A stretch of 35,655 nt of DNA from Pseudomonas sp. Ga0074129 (GTDB taxonomy: Bacteria; Pseudomonadota; Gammaproteobacteria; Pseudomonadales; Pseudomonadaceae), in NCBI GenBank assembly GCA_001465025.1, contig LNDO01000096.1, forward strand, positions 1-35,655, given 5' to 3'. Below the pieces are notes generated by a model. It did no database searches. It saw only the letters and a program-made list of their open reading frames with translations, and had not been told where the DNA came from. A program made the position numbers and the translations under genes. Below, piece after piece: positions 16,648-26,595 of this stretch. Position 1 is the stretch's first letter. Every line of letters starts with the position of its first letter.

Positions 16648-17175
16648 TTATTTTTGGTAAGCCGCGACCGCCTTGATAATCAGGTTGCGGGCTTCGTCTG
16701 CGCCAGCCCAGCCTTCGACCTTGACCCATTTGCCTTTTTCGAGATCTTTGTAGTTCTCGAAGAAGTGCTTGATCTGCTCGATCAGCAGCGCGGGCAGGTC
16801 GGTGTATTCCTGCACATCTTTGTACAGCACGGTCAGTTTGTCGTGCGGGACGGCAACCAGCTTGGCGTCGCCGCCAGCTTCGTCGCTCATCAGCAGTACG
16901 CCAACCGGACGGGCGCGGATCACCGAGCCTGGCGCGACCGGGTAAGGGGTCACAACCAGCACGTCGAGGGGATCACCGTCGTCAGCCAGGGTGTGCGGGA
17001 TAAAACCGTAGTTGGCCGGGTAGAACATCGGGGTGGCCATGAAACGGTCGACCATCAGGCAATCGCTGTCGTGATCGATTTCGTATTTGATCGGCGCGTG
17101 GTTAGCCGGGATCTCGATGGCGACGTAGATGTCGTTCGGCAGGTCTTTGCCAGCAGGGATCTTGCTGTAGCTCAT
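16648..17175 (-). CDS. ppa: Inorganic pyrophosphatase (family I)
   Basis: The 175-residue soluble cytosolic enzyme hydrolyses pyrophosphate to two phosphates and so drives biosynthetic reactions. The protein is of normal length and carries the family I signature DGDPLDVLV (residues 66-74, with metal-binding Asp 66, 68 and 71), [35 protein letters not shown], and the ELPALLIEQ-type helix with [25 protein letters not shown] seven bases before the ATG at 17175 supports the start. A perfect TATAAT lies about 40 bp upstream, and a terminator follows the gene, so it is transcribed alone. Confidence 0.98.
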   Translation of the reverse strand: MSYSKIPAGKDLPNDIYVAIEIPANHAPIKYEIDHDSDCLMVDRFMATPMFYPANYGFIPHTLADDGDPLDVLVVTPYPVAPGSVIRARPVGVLLMSDEAGGDAKLVAVPHDKLTVLYKDVQEYTDLPALLIEQIKHFFENYKDLEKGKWVKVEGWAGADEARNLIIKAVAAYQK

Positions 17176-17213
17176 GGGGCGACTCCCGAGGGGTGGGCCA
17201 AAAAAGTGGCGCG

Positions 17214-17219
17214 ATTATA
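17214..17219 (-). promoter_or_regulatory. Probable -10 box of the ppa promoter
   Basis: TATAAT reads on the minus strand at 17219-17214, preceded by TGCC, about 39 bp before the ppa ATG. No convincing TTGACA lies at the right distance. A GC-rich hairpin (17230-17249, CCCGGCG/CGCCGGG) occupies that position and may end the upstream mtfA transcript. Confidence 0.45.
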
Positions 17220-17253
17220 GGCATATTCCCCCGGCGTTGCTACGCCGGGATGC

Positions 17254-18093
17254 CTAGCCTTTGGTCGCGAACCCGTTGTTATCCGCTCTGACCTGATAGT
17301 CCGGGCTGTTTGCGTGCAACTGCTGCAAACGCGCCAGCGGGTCTTGCCGGTAGAACAGCGCCAGTTGCGCATACACCGCCGGGAAGGCCTGGTTGAGCAG
17401 GTCCGGGGCGCTGAAGAAGTATTCGCTGGTAACGGCAAAAAACTCGGCCGGGTCTTCGGCAGCGTAAGGGTCGATGGCGGTTTCGGCGTCGGGGTTGGCG
17501 TCCAGTTCAGCGTTCATCTGGTCAAAGGCGCTCTGCATAGCCTTGGCCCAAGCCTGCACGGCCATGTTGCTGTGCGGCGGTGGCAGGCCGTTGGCGTCGC
17601 CATTGAGCATGTCCAGCTTGTGCGCCAGTTCGTGAATTACCAGGTTGTAACCGTCCCACTGACCGCTGGCTTGTACGCCCGGCCAAGCAAGGATCACCGG
17701 TCCTTGCAGCCAGGCTTCGCCGCTGTGCTCGCCCTCCCATTCGTGCACCACGCCGCTAGGGTCGCGGTGGCGCTGTGGGCTGATGAAGTCGTCCGGGTAG
17801 AGGACGATTTCATGAAAACCCTGATACCAGTTGAGGTCGGCCAGGTGCAGCAGCGGCAGTTCGGCCTGCACGGCCAGCAGCAGGCGGGCGTGAGCGTCCA
17901 GTTCGACGCCGGGCAGGGGGCTTAGGTGCTTGTGGTGCAGAAACAACACGGCGCGCTCACGCAAGCGCAGCTGCTCGGTCTCATTCAAACCATCGAGAAT
18001 CGGCAACTTCTGCAGCACAGCCTGCCACTCGGCGGGGCTGACGGGGTGCTTGGCGAGGATGCGCTGGCGACGCCAGGCGCGTAGCGACCACAT
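17254..18093 (-). CDS. mtfA: MtfA-like zinc-dependent peptidase
   Basis: A 279-residue cytosolic gluzincin-like peptidase. The zinc motif HELAHKLDMLNG has HExxH at residues 154-158, and the third ligand is likely in EDPAEFFAVTSEYFF about 60 residues later. Family landmarks include FLHHKHLSPLPGVELDAHARLLLAVQAELPLLHL and WYQGFHEIVLYPDDF. In E. coli MtfA (YeeI) binds the repressor Mlc and so influences ptsG; whether a Mlc partner exists here is unknown. The ATG at 18093 (MWSLRAWRRQR) is preferred; the longer open frame to 18273 would overlap the divergent gene start and has no ribosome-binding site. Confidence 0.92.
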   Translation of the reverse strand: MWSLRAWRRQRILAKHPVSPAEWQAVLQKLPILDGLNETEQLRLRERAVLFLHHKHLSPLPGVELDAHARLLLAVQAELPLLHLADLNWYQGFHEIVLYPDDFISPQRHRDPSGVVHEWEGEHSGEAWLQGPVILAWPGVQASGQWDGYNLVIHELAHKLDMLNGDANGLPPPHSNMAVQAWAKAMQSAFDQMNAELDANPDAETAIDPYAAEDPAEFFAVTSEYFFSAPDLLNQAFPAVYAQLALFYRQDPLARLQQLHANSPDYQVRADNNGFATKG

Positions 18094-18204
18094 GGGCTGA
18101 GCTCTTTTATCTAAAGGTGCCCACCTTAAGCCGCGTGGCAAGGCCGGGCAAGTCGGCATAAAGGCTGCAATGGCTGAGGAGTATGCGACCTGGGAGGGCT
18201 GCCA

Positions 18205-19794
18205 ATGTCGATCGAGCGTCTGCATCATCCGGCCGTCAATCTGCTCTGCGGGCAGGGTCTTGACCTGCCTCATCAGGTCGCGCGCTGCGCTTCACTCTGG
18301 CTGCCGGCGAAAGAGGGGCGTCCGCCGGCACTGCTTATTGCGCTGCTTTGGGCGCGTGAATGCACTGATCTGGTGCGTGACGTTGAGGTCGCTTTGGCGG
18401 GATTACTGGCGGACTGTTGCAGCACACCCGCGCAGTGGACTGAGGCGCAGGCGCTGCGCCAGGTGCTGGCGGGCTTTAACGGGCAACTGTTTCGGCAGCG
18501 GCAAAAGGGCCAGCCAGCGCCGCAGTTCAATGCTGGCTTACTGTTGGTGCAAGGCGCTGAGGTGCTTTTTCTTCAGGCGGGAGCCATTGGCTTGGTGCAG
18601 GTCAGTCAAGGCGAGATGCAGCAGTTGGTCGGCCTTGAAGGCTGCGTGCTGGGTGCGCAAGCCGAGTTGGCGCTGGTGCAGCATCGTCTGAGCCTACAAC
18701 CCGGCGCTCGTCTGCTGCTGGCCCCGCAGCCCCTGCTGGCGGTGAGTGATTTGAGCGCGCTGCGCCCCGCCAGCAGTGCGCTGAACTTGCCGGCCTTGCT
18801 TGCACCGTTGTTGCAGGCGCCGGGTGCGGCCGTGTTGTTTCAGGCGGGTGAGGTTGATGCGGCGTGTGCATCTGCGCACGCGGCCCCCTGGCCTGTGGTC
18901 AGTGATGGGCAGCCGGGGCTGCAGGTGGATGGCTGGACATTAGTGGCGGCGTGTCCGTTCGGCCCGCCGGGTCGGTTGTTCAGCGCCATTGATGAGCGCG
19001 GGCGTGAGGCGCTGCTGTGGTTGGCTGAGCAGTCGGCTGGCGAGGCTTTTCGTCAACGCGAGTGGGCGCTGCGGCGCAGTCCGGTGGCTGGTTTGGCGCA
19101 GGTGATGCGGTCATTGGTGCCCCGTCAGCATGCGTTTTGGCTGCTGGAACCGGTGCATGCTGGCATGCGCAGTTTGAGTGCGCGCATCGCCACGCAAGGG
19201 CCGATGAGTGCGGCGCAGGTGCTGGCAGTGATCGAACAACTGATTACAGCGGTGCGGGGCTTGCAGCGGCGTGGCATGCAAGGGCTGTGGCTGGATCCGC
19301 GAGCGATTCTGCTGGATGGCGCTGGCCTTGTGCTGCTGTTGCCCGAGCACGCGGCGCTGTTGCCCGGTGTGGCCCCGCAGGTGCTGCCGGACGATGCCCT
19401 GCCGCTGGCCCCCGAGGTGCGCACGGCGCAAGCCATCGATGGTCGTGCCGATCAGTTTGCCTTGGCGGCGATAGCCTATTGGTTGTGTAGCGCGCGTTGG
19501 CCTGAGGTGGCGCATGCCGATGCTGATGTGCACGCCACCTATCGCCCGCTGGCGGGCTTTGGGCTGGCACTGCCACAGGGTTGGGATGGCGTGTTGGCGC
19601 GGGCCTTGGCACCCAGGGCGGAGGCGCGCTTTGAGGCTTTATCGGAATTTCAGCAGGCTTTGCGTCAACCCTTGCAGCATGAACCGACCCCTTCGTTGCG
19701 TGCGCGCCGGTTGCGCCAGCCCTGGCATTTGGCCGCGCTGGCGGTGGTGGTTGTGCAGTTAGCGGTGGGGTTGTGGCTGAGTCTGGCGGGGTGA
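18205..19794 (+). CDS. Predicted pseudophosphatase-pseudokinase fusion with C-terminal membrane anchor
   Basis: A 529-residue protein I do not recognise by name. Residues 1-250 follow the strand pattern of a PP2C-type phosphatase (FNAGLLLVQGAEVLFLQAGAIGLVQV, then LQPGARLLLAPQPLLAV), but the metal-binding GDS and SDG motifs are absent. Residues 285-488 resemble a Ser/Thr kinase C-lobe: GMQGLWLDPRAILLDGAGLVLLLPEH aligns with the HRDLKPENILL...DFG segment with the catalytic Asp replaced by Trp362, the Lys by Asp364, the Asn by Ala367 and DFG by PEH. RADQFALAAIAYWLCSARWP and ARALAPRAEARFEALSEFQQAL match the later helices. One transmembrane helix ends the protein (about 508-527). GGGAGG supports the ATG at 18205. 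It is divergent from mtfA. Both catalytic activities appear lost. Confidence 0.72.
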   Translation: MSIERLHHPAVNLLCGQGLDLPHQVARCASLWLPAKEGRPPALLIALLWARECTDLVRDVEVALAGLLADCCSTPAQWTEAQALRQVLAGFNGQLFRQRQKGQPAPQFNAGLLLVQGAEVLFLQAGAIGLVQVSQGEMQQLVGLEGCVLGAQAELALVQHRLSLQPGARLLLAPQPLLAVSDLSALRPASSALNLPALLAPLLQAPGAAVLFQAGEVDAACASAHAAPWPVVSDGQPGLQVDGWTLVAACPFGPPGRLFSAIDERGREALLWLAEQSAGEAFRQREWALRRSPVAGLAQVMRSLVPRQHAFWLLEPVHAGMRSLSARIATQGPMSAAQVLAVIEQLITAVRGLQRRGMQGLWLDPRAILLDGAGLVLLLPEHAALLPGVAPQVLPDDALPLAPEVRTAQAIDGRADQFALAAIAYWLCSARWPEVAHADADVHATYRPLAGFGLALPQGWDGVLARALAPRAEARFEALSEFQQALRQPLQHEPTPSLRARRLRQPWHLAALAVVVVQLAVGLWLSLAG

Positions 19795-19811
19795 GGCGGC
19801 TTGAATGAGTA

Positions 19812-19845
19812 AAGCCCAACAGGCGGTGTACAACCTGTTGGGCTT
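19812..19845. terminator. Bidirectional hairpin between convergent genes
   Basis: AAGCCCAACAGG and CCTGTTGGGCTT form a perfect 12-bp stem with a 10-base loop between the kinase-like gene and the converging GNAT gene. T tracts are short on both sides, so termination efficiency is uncertain. Confidence 0.65.
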
Positions 19846-19880
19846 GGTTGCGCTCAAGACTGGGCGCTGATGTAAGCGGA

Positions 19881-20348
19881 TTAGGGCGCGGTGAAGTCTT
19901 CGCTGATCGGCAACACAAAGCTTTTGAACTCGGTGTCCTGTTTGAAACCGATGGATTCGTAGAGCTTGTGGGCCACGGTGTTGTTGATGCTGGAGGCGAC
20001 GCGCAGGCGCACGGCGTTGGTTTCTTTGGCCATTTGCTTGGCAGTCTGGATCAGGCGATCAGCGACCAGTTGGCGGCGGGCGTCTTGGCACACGTAAATG
20101 TCGTTAAGAATCCACACGCGCTTGAGCGACAGCGACGAGAAGCTCGAATACAGCTGGCAAAAGCCAAGGATTTTGTCGTCATCGTCCGGCATGGCCAGGT
20201 AGATCACGGACTCATTGCGGCTGATGCGGTTTTCCAGAAACTTGCGCGAGGAGTCTGGGTAGGGCAGTTGGCCGAAGTGCTCGCGGTAGTTGATGAACAA
20301 CGGTGTGAGTTGATCCAGGTGCTCCAGAGTCGCTTGGACAATGCGCAT
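19881..20348 (-). CDS. GNAT-family N-acetyltransferase
   Basis: The protein has 155 residues with a full GNAT domain. Motifs: ILGFCQLYSSFSSLSLKRVWILNDIYVCQDARRQLVADRLIQTAKQMAKE (the acetyl-CoA loop reads ARRQLVA, with Gln-Leu-Val instead of the usual GxG/A glycines) and NNTVAHKLYESIGFKQDTEF (motif B). The reduced glycine content of the pyrophosphate loop is the one odd point; such variants occur in active members. GAGG six bases before the ATG at 20348 fixes the start; the 31 extra residues of the longer open frame are non-coding. The target is unknown. Confidence 0.9.
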   Translation of the reverse strand: MRIVQATLEHLDQLTPLFINYREHFGQLPYPDSSRKFLENRISRNESVIYLAMPDDDDKILGFCQLYSSFSSLSLKRVWILNDIYVCQDARRQLVADRLIQTAKQMAKETNAVRLRVASSINNTVAHKLYESIGFKQDTEFKSFVLPISEDFTAP

Positions 20349-20506
20349 GGTGAGCCTCGACTTCAAATCATGTGGATGGCGTCGGCAACAGAGCTGCCTG
20401 TGAACGCCCCCGATCCTGCCTAAAGCGTTTGGAAAGTGCAATCCAAACAGTTGTTTGCCGGCAAGCCCCCGGAATGCGGGGCGCCCTGCAGCTTTTAGCG
20501 CGTGTC

Positions 20507-20568
20507 GGAGGGGCTTTAGCCGCGATTGACCGCAACGAGGCTAAGGCCATCGCGGCTAAAGCCCCTCC
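20507..20568. repeat. REP-like element with a perfect 20-bp stem
   Basis: GGAGGGGCTTTAGCCGCGAT (20507-20526) and its exact reverse complement (20549-20568) flank a 22-base loop. This sequence type is a common Pseudomonas extragenic palindrome. It lies after eutC and may stabilise or end that transcript. Confidence 0.85.
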
Positions 20569-20605
20569 CACGCCAAGCGACATTTGATAGTGCTGTCGCA
20601 TTGAG

Positions 20606-21418
20606 CTAACTCAGTAAGAAATTACGCGGCGATGCATCACCTGCCAGCACCGGCATTTCCGCTTCATCCTTGAGGTTGACCCCCGACAGCTGGCGGCGAC
20701 AGGCTTCGCGCATCAGGTACAGCAGGCGGTGGCTGGCCATGGCGTAACTCAGGCCTTCGAGGCGCACATTGGAAATGCAGTTGCGGTAGGCGTCGGTCAG
20801 GCCGACTTTGGGCGCGTAGGTGAAGTACAGGCCCAGGCTGTCCGGCGAACTCAAGCCCGGGCGTTCACCAATCAGGATCACCACCATGCGCGCGCCCAGC
20901 CGTTCGGCCACTTCATCAGCCACCGCGACCCGGCCCTGTGTCACCAGTGCCACGGGCGACAGGCTCCAGCCTTCGGCACTGGCGTGTTCCTGAATGCGCT
21001 CCAGCATCGGCAGCGCATTGCGGTGCACTGCCAGGGCGGAGAGGCCGTCAGCCACGACGATGGCTAGGTCGTAACCCTCTGGGTTGTTCTCCCGGTGTTG
21101 ATCCAGCAGTTCGGCTGAGGCTTGGCTCAGGCGACGGCCCAGATCGGGGCGTTGCAGGTAGGTGTCGCGGTCTTTGGCGGCGCTGTGCAGCAACAGGCTG
21201 GATTGCTGTTTGTGCGCCAGGGCTGCGCTCAGGCTGGCGTGATCAAAGGGCAGGTGCACAGCGTCGCGGGCTTGGGCGTGGGCAAACTGAAAATCCAGTT
21301 GCGCGCCGGTAGGCATGCTGGTGCCGGCGCGGCCGAGGGCGATGCGCGCAGGGGTGAGGTTGCGCAGTTGTTGCCAGGGGTTTGCCGTTGCGCCTTGGGC
21401 TGGGGTGTCGTCTGCCAT
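20606..21418 (-). CDS. eutC: Ethanolamine ammonia-lyase small subunit
   Basis: The protein has 270 residues. With EutB it forms the adenosylcobalamin-dependent lyase that converts ethanolamine to acetaldehyde and ammonia in the cytosol. Family sequence is evident: [110 protein letters not shown] and [18 protein letters not shown]. The ATG at 21418 has GGAG nine bases upstream; the longer frame overlaps eutB and is rejected. It starts 19 bp after the eutB stop, as the last gene of a permease-eutB-eutC operon. Confidence 0.97.
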   Translation of the reverse strand: MADDTPAQGATANPWQQLRNLTPARIALGRAGTSMPTGAQLDFQFAHAQARDAVHLPFDHASLSAALAHKQQSSLLLHSAAKDRDTYLQRPDLGRRLSQASAELLDQHRENNPEGYDLAIVVADGLSALAVHRNALPMLERIQEHASAEGWSLSPVALVTQGRVAVADEVAERLGARMVVILIGERPGLSSPDSLGLYFTYAPKVGLTDAYRNCISNVRLEGLSYAMASHRLLYLMREACRRQLSGVNLKDEAEMPVLAGDASPRNFLLS

Positions 21419-21437
21419 TGTGGTGTTCTCCAAGGGT

Positions 21438-22832
21438 TCAGCCCAGTTGTGCCAGGGCTTGGCGGAAGGCGGCTGGCAGGTTCTTGCCCAAGCGTGGGCG
21501 GCCATCGGCCTGGCTGAGAATGCCCATGCGTTGCAGCCAGTCCTCGAACTCCGGAGCCGGTTTCAGGCCCAGGCTTTGCCGGGCATACAGCGCATCATGG
21601 AAGGAGGTGGTCTGGTAGTTGAGCATCACGTCATCGGAGCCGGGGATGCCCATGATGAAGTTGATGCCGGCCACGCCGAGCAGGGTCAGCAGCACGTCCA
21701 TGTCGTCCTGATCGGCTTCGGCGTGGTTGGTGTAGCAGATGTCGCAGCCCATCGGCAGGCCCAGCAACTTGCCGCAGAAGTGGTCTTCCAGACCGGCGCG
21801 GATGATCTGCTTGCCGTTGTACAGGTACTCCGGGCCGATAAAACCGACCACGGTGTTGACCAGAAACGGTTTGAAGTGGCGGGCCACCGCGTAGGCGCGG
21901 GTCTCGCAGGTTTGCTGGTCGATGCCATGGTGCGCGCCGGCTGACAGCGCACTGCCTTGGCCGGTTTCAAAGTACATGAGGTTGTTGCCGAGGGTGCCGC
22001 GTTTGAGGCTCAGGCCGGCGTCGTAGCCTTCCTGCAGCACCTTGAGGCTGACGCCGAAGCTGGCGTTGGCGGCCTCGGTGCCGGCAATCGACTGAAACAC
22101 CAGGTCCAGCGGCACGCCGCGGTTGATCGCCTCGATCGACGTGGTGACGTGGGTCAGCACGCAGGCCTGGGTAGGGATTTCATAGCGCTGGATGATGCCG
22201 TCGAGCATCTTCAGCATCTCGCAGATGGAGCTGATGCTGTCGGTGGCCGGGTTGATGCCAATCATGGCGTCGCCGTTGCCATACAGCAGGCCGTCGAGAA
22301 TGCTCGCGGCAATGCCGGCGGGCTCGTCGGTGGGGTGATTGGGCTGCAAGCGGGTGGACATGCGCCCGCGCAGGCCGACGGTGTTGCGAAAGCGGGTGAC
22401 CACGTTGATTTTTTGCGCTACCAGAATCAGGTCTTGCACGCGCATGATCTTCGACACGGCGGCAGCCATTTCCGGCGTCAGGCCGGGTGCCAGGGCGCGC
22501 AGGGCCGTTTCGTCGGCATGTTCACTGAGCAGCCAGTCGCGAAAGCCGCCCACTGTCAGGTGGCTGACCGGGGCAAAGGCGTGGGCATCGTGCGTGTCGA
22601 TAATCAGGCGGGTGACTTCATCCGCCTCATAGGGGATCAGGGCTTCATTCAAAAAGTGGCTGAGCGGAATATCGGCCAGCGCCATTTGCGCGGCCACACG
22701 CTCGCCGGCATTGGTGGCCGCTACACCGGCGAGAAAGTCACCGGAGCGGGCCGGGCTGGCTTTGGCCATAACCTCGGCCAGGCTGTCGAACCGGTAGGTT
22801 TCACCGCCTACCGTGTGGTGAAAGCTGGACAT
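21438..22832 (-). CDS. eutB: Ethanolamine ammonia-lyase large subunit
   Basis: The protein has 464 residues, the TIM-barrel catalytic subunit that binds ethanolamine and the cobalamin cofactor with EutC. Recognisable blocks are [174 protein letters not shown] and [23 protein letters not shown] seven bases before the ATG at 22832 fixes the start. There is no microcompartment gene nearby and no EutA reactivase in the window, as usual in Pseudomonas. Confidence 0.98.
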   Translation of the reverse strand: MSSFHHTVGGETYRFDSLAEVMAKASPARSGDFLAGVAATNAGERVAAQMALADIPLSHFLNEALIPYEADEVTRLIIDTHDAHAFAPVSHLTVGGFRDWLLSEHADETALRALAPGLTPEMAAAVSKIMRVQDLILVAQKINVVTRFRNTVGLRGRMSTRLQPNHPTDEPAGIAASILDGLLYGNGDAMIGINPATDSISSICEMLKMLDGIIQRYEIPTQACVLTHVTTSIEAINRGVPLDLVFQSIAGTEAANASFGVSLKVLQEGYDAGLSLKRGTLGNNLMYFETGQGSALSAGAHHGIDQQTCETRAYAVARHFKPFLVNTVVGFIGPEYLYNGKQIIRAGLEDHFCGKLLGLPMGCDICYTNHAEADQDDMDVLLTLLGVAGINFIMGIPGSDDVMLNYQTTSFHDALYARQSLGLKPAPEFEDWLQRMGILSQADGRPRLGKNLPAAFRQALAQLG

Positions 22833-22852
22833 TGGCAGTCTCCAAAACACCG

Positions 22853-22884
22853 CGCCACGGCCGCGTTGCTGTGCAGCCGTGGCG
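22853..22884 (-). other. Intercistronic hairpin between permease and eutB
   Basis: CGCCACGGC and GCCGTGGCG form a perfect 9-bp stem with a 14-base loop in the short gap between the permease stop and eutB. There is no T tract, so it is more likely a stability or processing element than a terminator. Confidence 0.45.
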
Positions 22885-22892
22885 TGGCGGTA

Positions 22893-24340
22893 TTACTTGA
22901 GCGTGGCTTCAGCTTTACCGATGGCCACGAATTCTTCTTCTGGTGTACCCGCCACCAGATGATGGCGACTGTAAATGACAAAGTAGGCGATCAGCACGGC
23001 ATAGATAATCGCCGCGCCAATTACCACCCTTGGGTCAACCAGGAAACCAGCCACCACGGCGACGCAAGCCAGCACCAGGGCGATGCCCGAGGTGACGACA
23101 CCGCCTGGGGTGCGATACGGACGATGCATGTCCGGGCGACGTACGCGCAGGGTGATGTGCGCGGCCATCATCAACACATAGGAGATTGTGGCACCGAACA
23201 CTGCGACCAGAATCAGCAGATCACCCTGGCCAGTCAGCGACAGCGCAAAGCCGATCAGGCCCGGCACAATCAATGCCAGTACGGGGGCTTTGTTTTTGTT
23301 GGTCAGCGACAGCGAGCGCGGCAGGTAGCCGGCGCGCGACAGGGCAAAAATTTGCCGGGAGTAGGCGTAGATGATCGAGAAGAAGCTGGCAATCAGACCG
23401 GCCAGGCCGATCAGGTTGACGAAGCTGCTCATCCAGGTCGATTCGCCGTACGCGATGGTCAGGGCTTCCACCAACGGGTTGCCGGACGCCATCAGTGCGT
23501 TGGCACCGGCACCGCCTGGGCCCACCACCAGAATCAGCAGGGCAAAAGCCAACAACACCAGCATCGCGCCAATCAGGCCGCGTGGCATGTCGCGCTGCGG
23601 GTTTTGCGTTTCTTCGGCAGCCAATGGCACGCCTTCAACGGCAAGGAAGAACCAGATGGCAAAGGGAATCGCTGCCCACACGCCGACATAACCAAACGGC
23701 AGGAAGCTGCTGGCCCCGGCGGCTTCGGTTACCGGAATGTCGAGCAGGTTGGCCACCGAGAAGTGCGGCACCATCGCGACGATAAACACGCCCAGGGCAA
23801 TCGCGGCAACAGCGGTGATGATAAACATCAGCTTCAGCGCTTCACCGACACCAAAGATATGGATGCCGATAAACAGCACATAGAAGGCCAGGTAAATCGC
23901 CCAGCCACCAATGCCGAACAACGACTCGCAGTACGCGCCGATAAACACCGCAATGGCCGCCGGGGCAATGGCGTACTCGATGAGGATCGCCGTGCCGGTG
24001 AGAAAACCACCCAAAGGCCCGAAGGCGCTGCGTGCAAAGCCATAACCACCACCGGCGGTGGGGATCATTGAAGACAGTTCAGCCAGGGAAAAGCACATGC
24101 ACAGGTACATCAGGGCCATCAGCAGGGTGGCGAGGAACATGCCGCCCCAGCCGCCTTGGGCTAGACCAAAGTTCCAGCCGGCGTAATCGCCGGAAATCAC
24201 ATAGGCGACCCCGAGACCCACCAGCAAGACCCAGCCCGCGGCGCCTTTTTTCAATTGCCGACTCTGAAAGTAGTCGGCGTCTACGTGCTCTAATTCGGTG
24301 CCTGCGTCTGAGCGCCTGCACTGCTTTGTTCTGCTGCCAT
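22893..24340 (-). CDS. eat: Ethanolamine permease with an apparent N-terminal frameshift
   Basis: An APC-superfamily inner-membrane transporter with about 12 helices. Its body is closely typical of Pseudomonas ethanolamine permeases (VDADYFQSRQLKKGAAGWVLLVGLGVAYVISGDYAGWNFG, MIPTAGGGYGFARSAFGPLGGFLTG, FLAVEGVPLAAEETQNPQRD, SRHHLVAGTPEEEF). The start is abnormal. ATG 24340 has AAGGAA ideally spaced and begins MAAEQSSAGAQTQAPN, but it hits a TAG at 24292-24290, one frame off from the following ELEHVDADYF. The in-frame ATG at 24443 lies upstream of the predicted sigma54 transcription start, and there is no in-frame ATG or GTG between. One base seems to be missing near 24290-24300, by mutation or sequencing error. 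Without correction the protein would be truncated or would need an unusual restart. Confidence 0.85.
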
Positions 24341-24426
24341 GGAAGTTTCCTTTTCGACAAGCGGGCGGGCCCAGAGGCTCCGCCAGGGTTGTAGGGCGTT
24401 TAAGGACGTAAGTGACCCGTTGGCTC

Positions 24427-24442
24427 AGCAACCGCTGTGCCA
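24427..24442 (-). promoter_or_regulatory. Sigma54 (-24/-12) promoter of permease-eutBC
   Basis: The minus strand reads TGGCACAGCGGTTGCT from 24442 to 24427. It matches TGGCACR-N4-TTGCW at every defined position, with GG and GC ten bases apart. The predicted start is near 24415, about 75 bases before the ATG at 24340. Confidence 0.8.
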
Positions 24443-24486
24443 TAACTGGGTCTGGTCTAGACCTTTTGCGCGAACAGGCAAGTTGG

Positions 24487-24501
24487 TGTCGTTTTGCGAC
24501 A
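24487..24501. promoter_or_regulatory. Dyad upstream of the permease sigma54 promoter, possible EatR site
   Basis: TGTCG-TTTTG-CGACA is a perfect 5-bp inverted repeat centred about 80 bp before the predicted start, where enhancer-binding proteins bind. It shares TGT...CG...CG...ACA with the dyads before the dehydrogenase gene but is three bases shorter, so a common regulator is not certain. Confidence 0.5.
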
Positions 24502-24557
24502 GCGGTGGCGAAAGCAGCGCGGCATGACCGGTGCGGTCTGCGTCAACCCGTACGAGG

Positions 24558-24583
24558 CCCGGCAGACCAATAGGCCTGCCGGG
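24558..24583 (-). terminator. Hairpin after the aldehyde dehydrogenase gene
   Basis: CCCGGCAG and CTGCCGGG form an 8-bp GC-rich stem 45 bp after the dehydrogenase stop. There is no T tract, so it may be only a weak terminator or a 3'-end stabiliser. It lies upstream of the permease promoter. Confidence 0.45.
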
Positions 24584-24628
24584 TTGCGTCATCTGGCTTC
24601 ACGCGTTGCATAACGCCTGCAGGCGCGT

Positions 24629-26149
<1,521 letters not shown>

Positions 26150-26225
26150 GCTGAATATCTCCTGGTTCTTATGTTTGTTCTGGTGATGCAGCGAGAGGCG
26201 CGCTGTGGCGCTTGAACAGACATAG

Positions 26226-26241
26226 AGCAAGGGCTGGGCCA
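26226..26241 (-). promoter_or_regulatory. Sigma54 (-24/-12) promoter of the aldehyde dehydrogenase gene
   Basis: The minus strand reads TGGCCCAGCCCTTGCT from 26241 to 26226, with the GG-N10-GC core and TTGCT intact and one mismatch in TGGCAC. The predicted start is near 26214, giving a leader of about 65 bases. Confidence 0.75.
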
Positions 26242-26305
26242 GGTGCGTGAAAGTACCGTTTTAGAGCCTTCGCGTTGCGAAAGGCGATGATGCGCAGTGA
26301 TGGCT

Positions 26306-26357
26306 TGTATCGCGCTTGGCACAGGCTGGCGTGACACTTTGTACCGTTGCCGATACA
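26306..26357. promoter_or_regulatory. Two tandem 18-bp dyads, probable EatR enhancer sites
   Basis: TGTATCGCGCTTGGCACA (26306-26323) and TGTACCGTTGCCGATACA (26340-26357) both have TGTAYCG-like half-sites separated by four bases. Their centres are 34 bp apart, about three helical turns, and lie about 100 and 134 bp before the predicted dehydrogenase start. This is standard placement for a sigma54 activator. Confidence 0.6.
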
Positions 26358-26433
26358 GCGCCGTGACTCGTCGGTCAGGCTGTCTTGCAATGGCCGCAAA
26401 GCTGGTAGATGCTCGGCCATCACGTGCAACTCC

Positions 26434-26577
26434 TAGCAGGCCGTTGAAAACGTAGGCGAGGCCGGCAAGACAAGGCAAAAACAGGCGAGGAAGCGGAGTT
26501 TACTGGTGTAAATGAGCATTCCGAGCCTGTTTTTAACGAAGTATTGCCAACGCAGGCAGTTTCTCAACGGCCTGCTA
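26434..26577. mobile_element. MITE-like element with TA-flanked terminal inverted repeats
   Basis: TAGCAGGCCGTTGA (26434-26447) is the exact reverse complement of 26564-26577. The ends are therefore 12-bp inverted repeats bounded by TA on each side, as expected for Tc1/mariner/IS630-type target duplication. Inside, AAAAACAGGC (from 26476) and GCCTGTTTTT (from 26525) pair. It is 144 bp long and has no transposase. It ends 18 bp before the eatR ATG. Confidence 0.7.
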
Positions 26578-26595
26578 TTGCGGAGAATAATAACA

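Noticed and set aside
21957-24071. A 704-codon open frame on the plus strand
   Set aside because: It lies wholly antisense to eutB and the permease; its Gln/His/Gly-rich composition is that of a codon shadow in high-GC DNA, with no recognisable domain.
24341-24443. In-frame upstream extension of the permease from ATG 24443
   Set aside because: No ribosome-binding site, non-protein-like content, and it begins upstream of the predicted sigma54 transcription start.
26512-26595. Upstream extension of the EatR-like protein (MSIPSLF...)
   Set aside because: These codons lie inside the MITE-like element; the ATG at 26596 has a ribosome-binding site and the family N-terminus.
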